Shown here: piece after piece, positions 10,861-22,427 of the stretch
Layout of the letters: each line of letters opens with the position of its first letter
Numbering within the stretch: the stretch's first letter is position 1
Assembly (NCBI GenBank): GCA_025201765.1
Contig: MU623474.1
Coordinates: 1-64,000, forward strand
DNA: 64,000 nucleotides
Source of the DNA: Daldinia sp. FL1419
Lineage: Eukaryota > Ascomycota > Sordariomycetes > Xylariales > Hypoxylaceae
Reading direction: 5' to 3'
Made by a program: the position numbers and the translations under genes
The notes under the pieces: generated by a model
What the model saw: only the letters and a program-made list of their open reading frames with translations
What the model was told of the DNA's origin: nothing
Databases searched by the model: none

Positions 10861-11916
10861 AGCTCCCGACGATGGATACGATTTCGTATGTTCCGCTCGT
10901 GTATACGATTTGTATATACGATTAAGTGCTGACTACCCATTTTCATCACCCTAGAACGTCCGTTACTTGTTTTATCAGATGTGTTTGATCCTCTATATGA
11001 TCAGTAGGAATATCCTAGATTCATCACAGCTCTATATTGTGAGAATATGTACCTACACATACTCACCGACACTTATTACTCGGTCCAAGTAATGAAAATA
11101 ATTATATTCCTTTGCCGATCCTTACATGCTACTATATGGGCTGTAAAATACGAAAATCCGTATACACAAGCTAACGAAGTAGACTATTGGTAAACTCGCG
11201 TCTTGGAAACAAGAATCTATGGAGATGTTCATACTCAATATTCCGGTATTCTATACCAATCTAGGTTATATTATCAACCCCCTCCCTCTCCCTCTCCCCC
11301 ATACCACGATTTAGTATACGGTAAATTCGACGCATGCGGTTCGCCAATACGAAGTTATTCTATAGGTCTACACATCACCATAACCAAATCTTATAACTAA
11401 GGTAGCTAACGAGTAGACTATCCGATCTTGCCTCAAATATACACTAATTTCGACTTTACTACGATAATAACATGCAGAATTAATATTATTGTAGAGAGAA
11501 GAATAGGCTTCTAAATAGGATCTATTGATACGCGCATCTTACCTGATAACAAAACATTTCAAACTTAAGCGGAAAATGGTATCGGCCTGGCAAGCTAGCA
11601 GGATAAACAGTTGACAGAAAAGTACGACGAGCTTTTTTGGATCTATTATTCTCAAGCCTACATGGAGAACGGTCTAAATTTTATCTCTTTAGAGGGAGTG
11701 GCTTTTATTGAATCTGTTTAGGTCCGTGTGCGTCACTTCATACCTACACGACGAGTCCTAAGCGATTCGTCATGAATGGGCAACATTACCCATAAGCTCC
11801 TAATCTAGGGTCTTATATTATATGAAGCCTCCCCCCCTCCCCCCCCTATTCATTTTGCGGTGACTATTTTGCTATAGCTGTCCTCCTTAGGCCTCATCAC
11901 TGAAGATTCTCGATCT
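10861..11916. other. Spacer upstream of the broken gene and 3' of SUP35
   Basis: No gene seen. AT-rich, with short tandem cctccctctccctctccc (11280-11298) and a C-rich tract 'cccccctccccccc' (11831-11845) close to the SUP35 stop. It holds the 3' UTR of SUP35. Confidence 0.5.
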
Positions 11917-14228
11917 CTAGGCGGAATCGTCGGTGATAAGTTTGGTGATCTTGCCAATAGCAATAGTTTGACCCTAGATAAGTTAATTAGTATCAAGAAA
12001 TAAGAAGTTGGAGAAAAGGAACGTAAAGACAATAACATACTTGGTCTCTCAGAGTAAAACGACCCATTTGTGGGTAGTCTTCGAATCTTTCAACACAAAC
12101 CGAACCAGCGCCACCCGTAACTTGCATCCTGGCAATTATGCTATCGCCTTTTTTCGCATGCGTCGGCGGCGCCTTGCTCTTCCTGCCTGTCCCCTTCTGC
12201 AGTTTGTGCAATAATGCAGCAAAAGTGACTTCTTCGACTGCGGAGTGGACGTGTAGGACACAGTTGAAACCGGCACTGAGAATGCTCTTTAATTCGAGAA
12301 TTCTAATCTGAGCCTCAAAAGCAGAAACATTATGAACCAGACGTTTCGGCGAGCAGAGCACAAAACCAGCCGAGATATCATCTTCTTCGATACCTCGAAG
12401 CCGTATTCGTACTTGATCACCGCATTGGGCAAGCTGTATCTCATCTTCTGTCTCTCCGTAGAGAGCCGCAATTTCGACCTTTTCTTTGTTCGGCATCATG
12501 ATCAAGCTCATACCCTTCTTGCAAACACCAGCTTCAATCTTGCCTTCGACCATGGTACCCATATCCCTGTACTTTCCGCTGATGGCCATCATGAAGGGCG
12601 CGTTAACCTTGCGCTCCAGTGCCTGCATGTTATCTAGATATTCTAATAGGGAAGGTCCATCGTACCAGGGGCAGACTTCCGGCGGGATACGATCTTTGAT
12701 GCCCATGATTTGTTGGGCGGCAATGGGCATGAAGAATACGTCAGTCTTCAAGTTGTATCCGGTACCCTTAAGGAACTGGGCTAGCTTCGTAGTACATTCC
12801 TTGTATCTCTCCTCGGACCAGTTTACGGTAGGGTCGTCCATCTTGTTGATAACGACGACGAGCTTATTGACACCTTGGGTTTTGGCAAGCATAGCGTGCT
12901 CGCGGGTTTGCCCGCCTTTCTCGAAACCGGTCTCGTACTCTCCCTTACGCGCACTAATGACGAGGATACCGATATCTGCCTGGGAAGCACCTCCAATCAT
13001 ACTCGGGACGTATGTCTTGTGGCCGGGGGCATCTAGGATACTATATCGTCGCTTCTCAGTTTCGAAAAATCCTCTACCGACCTCGACTGTCTTTCCCTTT
13101 GATCGTTCTTCTTTCGTCAAATCGAGAGCCCAAGATAGATACCATGTTTCTCGGCCCAAGTCTTTAGCTTCGCGCTTGTATTTATCCAGTGTGCGCTCGT
13201 CAACCATCCCAGTTGCGTAAAGGATGGAACCACCGAGGGTTGACTTTCCGGCATCGACGTGACCGATGAAGATGATGTTAATATGTTCTTTTCCGTAGAT
13301 TTCCTTCAGAGTATCCTCATCTACATCAGCGACCTGTTCATTGGCAACGGCATCAGCGTCGCGAGCGGCGGCCTTGCTTGCCCTAGAAGGACTCGAGCGC
13401 CCGGAAGAAGGCGTCGGTGATGTCTTCCCGCTTGAACTCTTGGACTTGGTAGCCTCACCAGTCTTCTCAATGGCCTTAGTGGCTGTCACTTTAGAACCGG
13501 CGTCGGCGGAAGATTCCTTATCGGCTTTCTCGGACTTCGGCTCGTCTTTCGGCGGCGCGGGAACTCCGATCGAGAGGACCTTAGCAGCCTTAGGCTTCGG
13601 GGGGTCTCCGCCTATGCTCAAGACTTTAGTTCCTCCTTCTTGCTTCGCAACAGGTGTGGGCGAATCGGAAGAGGCAGCGGCGGGGGCAGGTGTAGCGGAA
13701 GCAGGAGAGGCGCTTTGGTCTCCTCGCTTTGCGATGGTGGGCACAGCCTGTGCTTGTTGTGCTTGTTGCTTAGGTTTCTGCTGGGATTGAGGCTGCTGGT
13801 ATTGAGAATATTGCTGCTGCTGTTGTTGTTGTTGCCCTTGGTAGTATTAGCAAATATCAATTCTGCCAAAGATTTTTCAAGATGCAGATAATACCATATC
13901 CTTGGTTATATGCGCCTTGTCCGTAGACATTGCCATAGCCTTGGCCATATTGACCGTAGCCACCTTGAGGCCCGCCATATTGCGGGTAGTAGTTCTGACC
14001 ACCACCGCCACCGTAATAACCTTGCTGGTAGTTGGGGGCATAACCACCGCCGTAACCCTGACCGGGCTGGAAGGACTGCGCGGTAGGTTGGAATGAAGCA
14101 GCACCAGGCCGGAATGTTGCTGCAGCAGGGTTCTGAGGATGGTTGATGTTTAGCTGCTGCTGAGCCTGTCTTGACAAACTGTCATCCTGGGCAGCAGGAT
14201 CATCTTCCCAAGAGTTTAGATCGGCCAT
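11917..14228 (-). CDS. sup35: Translation termination factor eRF3 (SUP35 family)
   Basis: Three exons: 13895-14228, 12041-13836 and 11917-11973; 728 aa. eRF3 is the GTPase partner of eRF1 in stop-codon recognition and peptide release. Residues 1 to about 140 are rich in Gly, Gln, Tyr and Asn with repeated QGYGGGYAP- and YGQYGQGYGN-like units and a Q8 run, the prion-like N domain. A Lys/Ser/Glu-rich M region follows to about residue 285. The GTPase domain carries GHVDAGKST (about 303-311), DAPGH and NKMD, and is followed by EF-Tu-like domains 2 and 3 (e.g. KKGDSIIARMQV, then GRFTLRDQ, then GQTIAIGKITKL). Intron 1 interrupts the prion-like domain; intron 2 lies just before the last beta strand. 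The start is the ATG of the MADLNSWEDDPAAQD N-terminus, typical of the family. Confidence 0.97.
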
Positions 14229-15106
14229 ATTGTCCGGCGATGTAGTAATTTATAGGAATTTGATGTATCGGCGACGAAATTTGTGTTCGAATGACGTAAA
14301 ACGACGAGTTGTATCGAGGAAGAAGAATTCGACGGGAAAGGTAGGTACCTAATCTAAGATGTAAGTTGGAAGAATAATTCGCAGCTGTGCGACTGCGAAT
14401 TTTCGATGCTATAATAAAGATAAAAATGTGTGATTAATCCTAATGAACGACAAGTGTAAAAAGATTAAAAAAAGGGAAAAAAAAAGAATGGGAGATTAAA
14501 AAGGCAAGTTCAAGGTTCTTAACTTTGACTCACCTGTGAGGGACCTGCCTAAAAATCAGGTAATACCTAAGGTATCTAAGGTGTTTAATAAGGTGTTTTA
14601 TCCTTCGTTGCGGGCGTTGCGGCGAAGTGAAAGAAGAGTTGCAGCTTTAGCGGGGTGAGGAGAGGTTTTTGCCCCGCGAATGACGGAGAAATATATGTAT
14701 CTGCCTATGTATTTGAGGTAAGTAAGTAATATGGGCCTTTTTATCTTCAGTAATAAACGGTAGAACTCCAGTTTGTGTATTGTATTGGTGGTGTATTTGT
14801 GCACTAACCATAGCGCCGACAGACTGATAACGGGTTGGTTTAACTAAGATAAGAATACCTAACTACTAAAACCAAGTCTTGCAACTAGCGAAGCAAACCC
14901 TATCTCGCTTATTACTTACACGGGATAATAGAACAACAAAGCTCCATAATTACCATAATACTCGGTGTGTCCAACGTTCAAACTTCAACTTTACTTATCT
15001 TAGCGAGCTTAGACTTGAGATTTTTGTTAGCCACCACAGCCACCCCAATATGGTCCGTATAGATATATTGTGGGGCTGTGTGTATTATGCCAAAAATTCA
15101 AATTTA
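14229..15106. other. Upstream region of SUP35
   Basis: 5' flank of the minus-strand SUP35. It contains A-rich tracts near 14459-14487 and a taggtaccta-type block (14341-14352). No gene seen; short frames here have no domain. Confidence 0.5.
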
Positions 15107-16190
15107 AAGTAATTTTATGATATTTTGAAATTATTATTTAAAATTCCATATAAATAATTTTTTTTATTTTTAAAAATAATTAATAATAAAATAATAATAA
15201 TAGATATTTTTAATTTATAAATGTTTGGAGGTAATAATAATTAATATTAAACCTTATATCTAATTTTTATATAATATAATAAAAGAATAAAAATATTATA
15301 TATAATTAAAAATTTTAAATTATCATTAATATATTATCTAATTACTACCTTTATTAAATAATAACGAAATAATGAAAGATTTTATTCATTTTATACAAAT
15401 TATGAAGGTTAATAATAAATATTTTAAAATCCATTAACATTTTTCCTAATTTCTTTATTATAATATTAAAATATTATTAAATTTAAAAGATAAAAATACA
15501 TATTTTTACTTTTATATAATATTTAACAATAATATAACCAATAATGTTTTAATTAATCCCAAATTTTGTTAATAATTTAAAAATAACCCTTTCTAACCTT
15601 AAACACCTTTATATTATTATTTAAGAACTTGATTTTTTAAATGGTTTAATTGGATTAATATTACTTAAGTTAATAAATAAACATATTATAATATATATAA
15701 TTGTAAATTTAAGATATTACCTTTTAAATTTAAAATTAATGTAATATTTAAACTAAATTCACTTAAAATTTAAATGTGTGGTTTGCGTTAAAAAATAAAT
15801 ACAAATAATTAAAAATAAATGCAAATAATTCAATTAGAGATTAGGGTTTAAAACTCTTAGGATACATTAGCAAATAATTCAAAGCAACAAATCAATTTTA
15901 TATTAAAGGTTTAAATATACCAATAAATATATTAACAATTTAAAAGAAAAATTATTTAACATATTATATAATAATTAAAAAAATAATAATAAAAATAATA
16001 ATTAAAATAATAATAAATCCTTCTTTATAAAATATATTAACAACCAAATATTATAAAAATATAAAAAAAATTATATTAAATTTATAATAACTTAATTATA
16101 TATATTAAAATAAATTTCAATACTTATTTCTTAATTATAATAATTATTTTAATATTTAAGATTTTTAATATGAAAGGCTCACATACAAAC
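15107..16190. repeat. Extremely AT-rich block, probably a RIP-degraded repeat
   Basis: About 1.1 kb made almost only of A and T, dense in TpA and nearly free of CpG (I see only a few, e.g. near 15365 and 15785), with sharp edges against flanking DNA of normal composition. No open frame survives. In filamentous ascomycetes such islands are usually transposons mutated by repeat-induced point mutation. An inserted mitochondrial fragment or a naturally AT-rich spacer is also possible. Confidence 0.6.
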
Positions 16191-16712
16191 AATCACACTC
16201 TTACCTCAGATTAGGAGATGATTTTATATGGGAGAGGTATGTTAAGGGTCTGATTAGCTAAAAATTGCTGTGGCACAAAAGATATAAAGCAAAACCGTCC
16301 TAGTCTGAGCCCTGCTGAGATAAAACTTTACTACCGCAGCCCGTGAATTCTCATGCATAATGGATTTCGAGCACGGATATCTTTCTAAAGTGTAACTCGG
16401 CTTTGACCAAGACCGTTAACTCTACATTATTATACCTTGGAAGTCGGGCACCAATTCCTATTGCCCTTCATGGGGGGCAATTCAACCGCTACTCTTTTTC
16501 ATGCATGCATATTTCACGTTTGCGGGTCGCAGGTTGCCGGTTGGAGAAATACATGACTATAACTACATTAATAACTAACCTTACCATTATAGTAACAGCT
16601 TGCAGGTTGCAGGTTGCAGGTTGCAGTTGAATACGTTGAAGGATAGGTACCTACCTAGGTAAATACTACCGCCTCTGCGTCTGAAACCTCGAGTCCACTG
16701 GGACATGCCGCC
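16191..16712. other. Upstream region of the Ran-binding protein gene
   Basis: Normal-composition DNA between the AT-rich block and the Yrb30-like gene. It carries the ttgcagg heptamer repeat at 16600-16627 and a TAGGTACCTACCTAGGTA block at 16646-16665. No gene seen. Confidence 0.5.
16600..16627. repeat. (TTGCAGG)n tandem repeat
   Basis: Four tandem copies of a 7-nt unit about 90 nt before the start codon of the following gene. A related gtcgcaggttgccggttgg stretch lies near 16526-16544. Confidence 0.85.
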
Positions 16713-18723
16713 ATGGATGCATTCTTAGCCAAATTATCTTACCACGCTACAAACTACGCCATCAGGTCTTGCCTCGCTCTGACTTCCACTTATGTCATAC
16801 AACAAGGCTCAAGATTAATCAAGGTATGAATCTTCAACTTCTCTTCAACTTTGCTTGAACTTTGCTTGAACTTTGCTTGAACTTTGCTTCAACCTTGTGA
16901 GACGTTATAAGCGTAGGTTATCTTCCATGTGCCGAGCTAACTCAACTCTTCTTTAGACCGTCGACGATGATCCTCTACGGGCTGAATTAAGCCACTTGCA
17001 ACGACGGTTGGCTCGCAAGATCGAGGTAAGTCATATCTAGCCGTATTAGTTGAAAAATATAAAGCTACTCACCGGTACATCTTTGTCGCGCGTTCACCTC
17101 GCCGACTAAAGTTAACTTCTCTCACAGCTCATATCTCCTATCCTCGAATCCATCGAGTTTCGATATGCTCGAGGAAACTCAACCTTGGAGGCCGTGGTTC
17201 AGACGGCCCAGGAATTACGGGCTCATGTTGACTCGCTAGGCAAACGTCTCGAGGCTACTGCCTTGGCCGATCAATCCCAGCAAAATGGAAATGTTAGGGG
17301 CTCCACTGCTTCTACACGCCGCATTGAGATTCAAAGCATCATCACAGACATCAAACAACTAATCGAAGACATTGATGATTCAATACCTCTCATCAATCTT
17401 TGGGTGTCTGCAATAGGGGGTATTCAAACTCAACATTCCGCATTCTCTCCCTCTCGATTATTACAGGCCAGCATGCTTGTAAATGTCGGCGATACCCAAT
17501 ACATTTTAAATCCTGGCAAGCCCATGCAGATTGGCCCAGACTTTGTGCTGTCTATCTACATGTTATTCCGTGCCCATGCTTTTCACGATGATGCGGTAGA
17601 GCCGTACGGCATAGAAGAAGGTCAGCGTAAACCAATGTGGCAAGAAGTTATCCACAAAGCTAGAGTCCGGCTGCGCAGGATACCACTCGAAGATAACTTC
17701 CCTGGAATGAATAGCAACATAGAGCATAACGTCTCTCATGTAAGTTATGCGTATCAACTCCAGATTGTGGAAGATCTAGACGACGGACGCGTCCACACAG
17801 TAGAGGACGGCGCCGCCGGGCCAAGTTCTTATGAGGGTGTTAAAACCGCCGGCATACGAGAATTCATCCCGGTTCACCAAATTTCAAAAATGTTCTATGC
17901 GGATGTTGGCAGGATTTTGAACATAAATAACGAAGATGGCGCCTCGAGCAGTCCCGTGTTATTGCTCAAAAGAGATGTCAAGGCGATACCTCCAAATCAA
18001 GGGCAACCAAACGGTACACATCCAGCAGAAGAACAACATTTAATCGAAAGTGCAGAAGAAAGCGTGTCGTCTGATAGCACATTAGAAGGTGATTCTCAGG
18101 ACGAGATTGACCGTCAACTTCGTCTGGAAACTCAGACAACCAAAGCTGTTGCGCGGAGGGCGATTAAACCACAACTAGCAACATCTACCAATTCCTGGAA
18201 ACTGCCTCAAGACCTTGACCCTGCGTGGATAGCCCTTGAAGTTTTCGAGATGGACGACGACGACGACAATGATACGACAGACGACGAAGACGATCATACA
18301 CCCGGAGAAGAAGACGAAGGTGAAGAATATAGAAAACACCAACGCTCTAACTCCAACGGGCCTCGCCGATTAAAAAATGCAACGCGTCCATCCGCCGATT
18401 CGAATTTGGTAACGCAGCTCAACCGGATGAGCATTGCTTCGACTCCGTCCCGGTCATCCTCTTGCAACTCGGGTGCACTTGTGGCCGACGTCGGAAAAAC
18501 CGCCCGCGACGAGGACCTGCTCGAGAGGTCCCCCTTCGGCGCCATCCAAACCTCGCTCTCGCTTCTCGAAATGATGCTCCGCTTAACAAGCCTACAGGAA
18601 TTCGAACAAACCACACACCTCTCCATCCCAGACCATGTACTAAGATTCTATCTCGACGAATCGGTCTCGCGGGCCGATGCCGATGCACCGGTTCATCGTA
18701 GCCTTAGTAGGGAGCGGAACTAG
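16713..18723 (+). CDS. yrb30: RanGTP-binding protein (Yrb30 / Ran-binding family)
   Basis: Three exons: 16713-16823, 16957-17025 and 17128-18723; 591 aa. Fungal Yrb30-like proteins bind RanGTP and act in nucleocytoplasmic transport. The N-terminus (MDAFLAKLSYHATNYAIRS, then LTSTYVIQQGSRLIK) and the following helical region with LQRRLARKIELISPILESIE are the hallmarks of this family, and the body keeps its long conserved region to about residue 330. After that comes a low-complexity acidic stretch (EMDDDDDNDTTDDEDD) and a Ser/Arg-rich linker, then a final conserved helical segment (SLLEMMLRLTSLQEFEQ) near the C-terminus. The first two exons are too short to stand out as frames. Intron 1 is filled by an 11-nt minisatellite. 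It converges with the SNF2 gene. Confidence 0.88.
16845..16895. repeat. 11-nt minisatellite inside intron 1
   Basis: A ttgaactttgc unit is repeated about four times in a row, with slightly diverged first and last copies, inside the 133-nt first intron of the Ran-binding gene. Copy-number change here would change intron length without touching the coding sequence. Confidence 0.85.
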
Positions 18724-19298
18724 TATCAGAATAATGGTTTAGCAACGGCAGGGTGTTATGTTTGTTTAGGCTAAGAAATGGTTAATAAACGCCCGACGAG
18801 GTCAAATCTATGAAATTGGTTCTACGGCTCGCAAATGGACGGGGTTAAATAGACTTGTGTAGAAGCTGTGAAGATTGATTGGCGCCTGGCGTGAAACCGC
18901 GGGGAAGATAAACAACCACAAGACAGCTAATCGTAATGCGACGACAGAATAAAACTTGGCCATATAATCAAGAAGATATTTGATACTCGCCTTTGTACAC
19001 ACTTACCGATGGTTTGGTCCATATACCTCGTAAGGTTCTTCAGAAGGGACAGGAAGAGTGAAAAAAACAGCATTTACTCATAGCAACTCCAAGCGGTCGG
19101 AAATAAAAGTCAGCCCATCAAGGTCATCATAATCAATACGCATTCTCCATTATGCCAATATGATATTTGTTATGCAAGCAAGTCATCAACTACAAGTAGT
19201 GGTAGGAGAGGGGCAGCAGGCTCAACTAGCCAGCTAGAAAAACCGCCTCTGAGCCTTTCCAAGTGCAAGGATCCCCATCACATGTATATCAATCTCTC
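18724..19298. other. Shared 3' spacer of two convergent genes
   Basis: Holds the 3' ends of the plus-strand Ran-binding gene and the minus-strand SNF2 gene. No other gene seen. Confidence 0.6.
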
Positions 19299-22200
19299 TC
19301 ACCACCGCCGTCCATAAATAGAGCTCTCTTTCCCACTCGATGCCTTAGAGCCCGAACCTTTACTCCGCATACCCGCCATGGTACTCAAGACATCTTGACG
19401 CACAAGATCGCCGTTGAAACTATCTTCGTCGCCGTAGTGCTTCTCGCTAACGCCTCCCGTGCTCTCGCGACCAACATGTTTGAACAGATCCATCATTTCC
19501 TTGAGCCCAAGCTTGAGGCTCTCCTTCCGAGCGCCGCCCTCGATGGCGGTTTCCGCAAGGAGACGTTTCTTCTGCTGGAGTTCTAGGATTCGTTCCTCGA
19601 CACTGTTTTCTACAGTAAGTTTGTACACGACTACGTCGACAGTCTGTGTAAGACGGTGCACTCGGTCGATGGCTTGTTCTTCTACGAAGGGGTTCCAGAA
19701 GGGTTCGAGGATGATGACGCGGCTGGCTGCTGTCAGGTTGAGACCTAGCGCGCCACAACGTAACGAACAGAGAAGGACTCTGGTTCGCGGATCATTCCGT
19801 AGGCTATTAAGTGCTTCCTCACGCGCGTCGTTCCTCATGCTCCCATCGTATCGCGTGTACTTAATACCCTCCTTGCGGAAGAATGGCTCTACCAAGTCAA
19901 GCATACTAGTGAATTGCGAGAAAACGATGAACTTGTGTTCATGTACTTCCTTATGGAGCAGTGTGATGAGCTGGCGGATTTTGGCTGACGCGAGCACGTG
20001 GGGTGTCTTCTCCTTTCCTCGACCAGAGCGGGAATACACGACATCATCATCGGAATCAGAATCCGAGTGAAGTTCAGACTCGGAAATCCCTGTGTCCTCA
20101 GCTTCAGAATCGGTTTGTGTCTCCGTATCCGCGTCTTGTGTTTCATCCTCTTCGTCCTTCTCATCGCCATCTTCGCTATCCTCGCCATCCTCGCCCTCGC
20201 CGTCGCTAGTATCTTTTAGTTTCGTTCGTCGCATCTTGGATTGAATAACCGAGATGGATTCGTCCTCTTCGGTGTCTGATTCTTCCCAGGCTTTTCGTAA
20301 TTCCTCGGGCTTTGTATCCTCCCCATCATCTACGATATAGCTACTCAACTGACTTCCATCTTGCGTTTCCTCTTCTTCGGAATCCTCAGAATTAATAGTT
20401 TCTCCCTCGCCCTCTGCGTTCTCGTCGTCGGTGCCACCTGCTTTCCCTAATCGTAGCGGACCTTGTTCGTCGCCAGAAACGATCCAGTCAGCTTCTTCCT
20501 CTTCCTCGTCGCTATCGAGGATCGCACGGCGATTCCGGGGTTTTCGCGTTTTGACTTTCTCGGTCTTGACCTTTTCAACCACCACCTTCTTAACCTTGGT
20601 CTTCTTCTTCCTCGTTCTGGTCTTTGGTGCTTTCAGTTCCCCTCCATCTTCGTGATGTTTGAAGTATTCTAAGTCTTCGTAACAAGCTTTACACTTATCT
20701 GAGCCAGGCTGGCGGCTATCGCGGTCAAGCTCCCAGCCACAAATATCGCAATGCTTTGCCTCGACATCTAGTCCACCGAGAAGGTCTGCAAGGGCATCCA
20801 TATCCGCTTCATTTTTCTTCGGCTTCGATTCCTCGGATAGGGCGTCTTTGTCCTTTTCAAGCTTCCCCTCAACCAGCTTCGGATGATCACAGGCCTGCCT
20901 TAGACGTAAGAGCAGTACCAAGGCACTAGCATAATTGAGTTTGCTTTTCATCATCGCCTCGATACTCTTGTCTGTCCGCTTCTCTAGTCTATCGTAAAAT
21001 CGCCTCTCCGCCGGAGTGAATTCGGCGGCGACGGTCACGACTTTCCGTTCCGTAACCTTGAAGCCCGATGTTGCGCCTTCTTCGCCTTCTTGGGTCGGCT
21101 TTCCGCCGGCATTGAGCGCACCCGCTTTCTTTAAGATATCTTTGGTTCGTCGCTTCATAAAACACTGTAGCAGGCTATGAAGACGACGCATTGCGACTTC
21201 TCCTTTCCCATTCTTCATCGGTACTTCGAAGTGGTCTTTCCACTCTCGTAGATCATCGTAAGGTTTTATCCTGAGAAATTTCACTAGACTTTGTAGCTCT
21301 TCCAAGTTGTTCTGCATCGGTGTACCTGATAAACACCAACGATATACGCTTCGGAGTTCGTAACAAGCCTTTGTAGCCTTAGCGTTTCTATTCTTGATTG
21401 TATGAGCCTCATCCAGGATGACGCGGTACCAATGTAGACCGAAACAACCGGTTTTCAGGGTATCTGTGGTGTGATTATGTTCGGATACGAGAATCTGATA
21501 AGTGGTGATAACTACGTCGTATCGACGGAGGTCTTCATAACGCTTGGTACGTTGTGGACCGTGGTGTACGAGCACCTTTAGCTTGTGGGACTCGGTTACC
21601 TTTTCTTTTATTTCTGCTTCCCACTGACGGATGAGAGCCAGAGGTGCAACGACTAGTGTCGTTTTTTCAACTCCCGGATGCTTGTCTGCCGGCTTCTTGT
21701 TGGTTAGAATAAGTGCTATAGACTGCAAGGTCTTTCCCAAGCCCATATCGTCCGCAAGAAGACCGCCCTTGGGTACTTTGCCCTTTTTCACAGGGCCTAG
21801 TTCGCGGCCTCGCATCCATTCCACCCCTTCGACCTGATGTGGTAGGAGCCGAACGCCAAGCCCTTCGACGTGTGACTTATCTTCGCCGTCTTCCTTTCCC
21901 TCGCCATTATCCTCCTCATCTTCTATAGAGCCTTCCAGCAGGGCTTTAATGTCAGCGGCGGCTTTCTTCGGGGAGACATATGCGGAGAAAACCCCGGGCT
22001 GAGTGTATGCCGATACCGGGGCACCATCCGAAACCGATATTGGGTTACTAGCCGATCCTATCGGTCCGGGTTCCATTGTATTGAATACGGGGACCGGGTG
22101 GGGCTTCTTATTCTTATAAGTAGGCTGCAGCGGTCCCGTTATTCGTTGAGGACGGTGATGCTCCGGACGGCTCTTAGGTTGGATGAAAAGGTTCGCATAT

Positions 22201-22427
22201 TTATCTTCCATATTTCCTGATAGCACTCGGGATTTAACGGCAGGCATCGGGGCAGAACTTGTACTAGTAGAGGAATTTATAGATGTAAAACCCCCGGCAC
22301 TCATGTTTTCAAAACCTGGTGTTTTCTCGTCAGATTGGCCTGAAGCTTGGTTCTTTGCATTGCTGTTTGCTCTGCTAGAGCCCAAAGGATGCAGCGGCGC
22401 CTTAGGCGGAGCTTGCTCTTTAACCAT
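19299..22427 (-). CDS. SNF2-family DNA-dependent ATPase/helicase (RAD5/RAD16-like)
   Basis: One uninterrupted frame of 1042 codons from the first ATG at 22427. SNF2 ATPases remodel chromatin or translocate on DNA; this layout resembles the RAD5/RAD16/ULS1 group. Visible motifs: LLADDMGLGKT (Walker A, about residues 223-233), DEAH (about 339), SGTPMQN, then the C-terminal helicase half with VFSQFTSMLD (about 834), RYDGSMRND and QAIDRVHRLTQT. Between the two halves sits CDICGW with a second CKAC pair, a small zinc-binding motif where RING fingers sit in RAD5 relatives, followed by a basic stretch and about 180 residues of acidic low complexity. The frame stays open and protein-like upstream of 22427 to a stop near 22796 without an ATG, so a further 5' exon is possible. 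Confidence 0.88.
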   Translation of the reverse strand: MVKEQAPPKAPLHPLGSSRANSNAKNQASGQSDEKTPGFENMSAGGFTSINSSTSTSSAPMPAVKSRVLSGNMEDKYANLFIQPKSRPEHHRPQRITGPLQPTYKNKKPHPVPVFNTMEPGPIGSASNPISVSDGAPVSAYTQPGVFSAYVSPKKAAADIKALLEGSIEDEEDNGEGKEDGEDKSHVEGLGVRLLPHQVEGVEWMRGRELGPVKKGKVPKGGLLADDMGLGKTLQSIALILTNKKPADKHPGVEKTTLVVAPLALIRQWEAEIKEKVTESHKLKVLVHHGPQRTKRYEDLRRYDVVITTYQILVSEHNHTTDTLKTGCFGLHWYRVILDEAHTIKNRNAKATKACYELRSVYRWCLSGTPMQNNLEELQSLVKFLRIKPYDDLREWKDHFEVPMKNGKGEVAMRRLHSLLQCFMKRRTKDILKKAGALNAGGKPTQEGEEGATSGFKVTERKVVTVAAEFTPAERRFYDRLEKRTDKSIEAMMKSKLNYASALVLLLRLRQACDHPKLVEGKLEKDKDALSEESKPKKNEADMDALADLLGGLDVEAKHCDICGWELDRDSRQPGSDKCKACYEDLEYFKHHEDGGELKAPKTRTRKKKTKVKKVVVEKVKTEKVKTRKPRNRRAILDSDEEEEEADWIVSGDEQGPLRLGKAGGTDDENAEGEGETINSEDSEEEETQDGSQLSSYIVDDGEDTKPEELRKAWEESDTEEDESISVIQSKMRRTKLKDTSDGEGEDGEDSEDGDEKDEEDETQDADTETQTDSEAEDTGISESELHSDSDSDDDVVYSRSGRGKEKTPHVLASAKIRQLITLLHKEVHEHKFIVFSQFTSMLDLVEPFFRKEGIKYTRYDGSMRNDAREEALNSLRNDPRTRVLLCSLRCGALGLNLTAASRVIILEPFWNPFVEEQAIDRVHRLTQTVDVVVYKLTVENSVEERILELQQKKRLLAETAIEGGARKESLKLGLKEMMDLFKHVGRESTGGVSEKHYGDEDSFNGDLVRQDVLSTMAGMRSKGSGSKASSGKESSIYGRRW

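Noticed and set aside
13341..13790. 149-residue plus-strand frame opposite SUP35
   Set aside because: Antisense shadow of the Ala/Ser/Lys-rich M region of SUP35.
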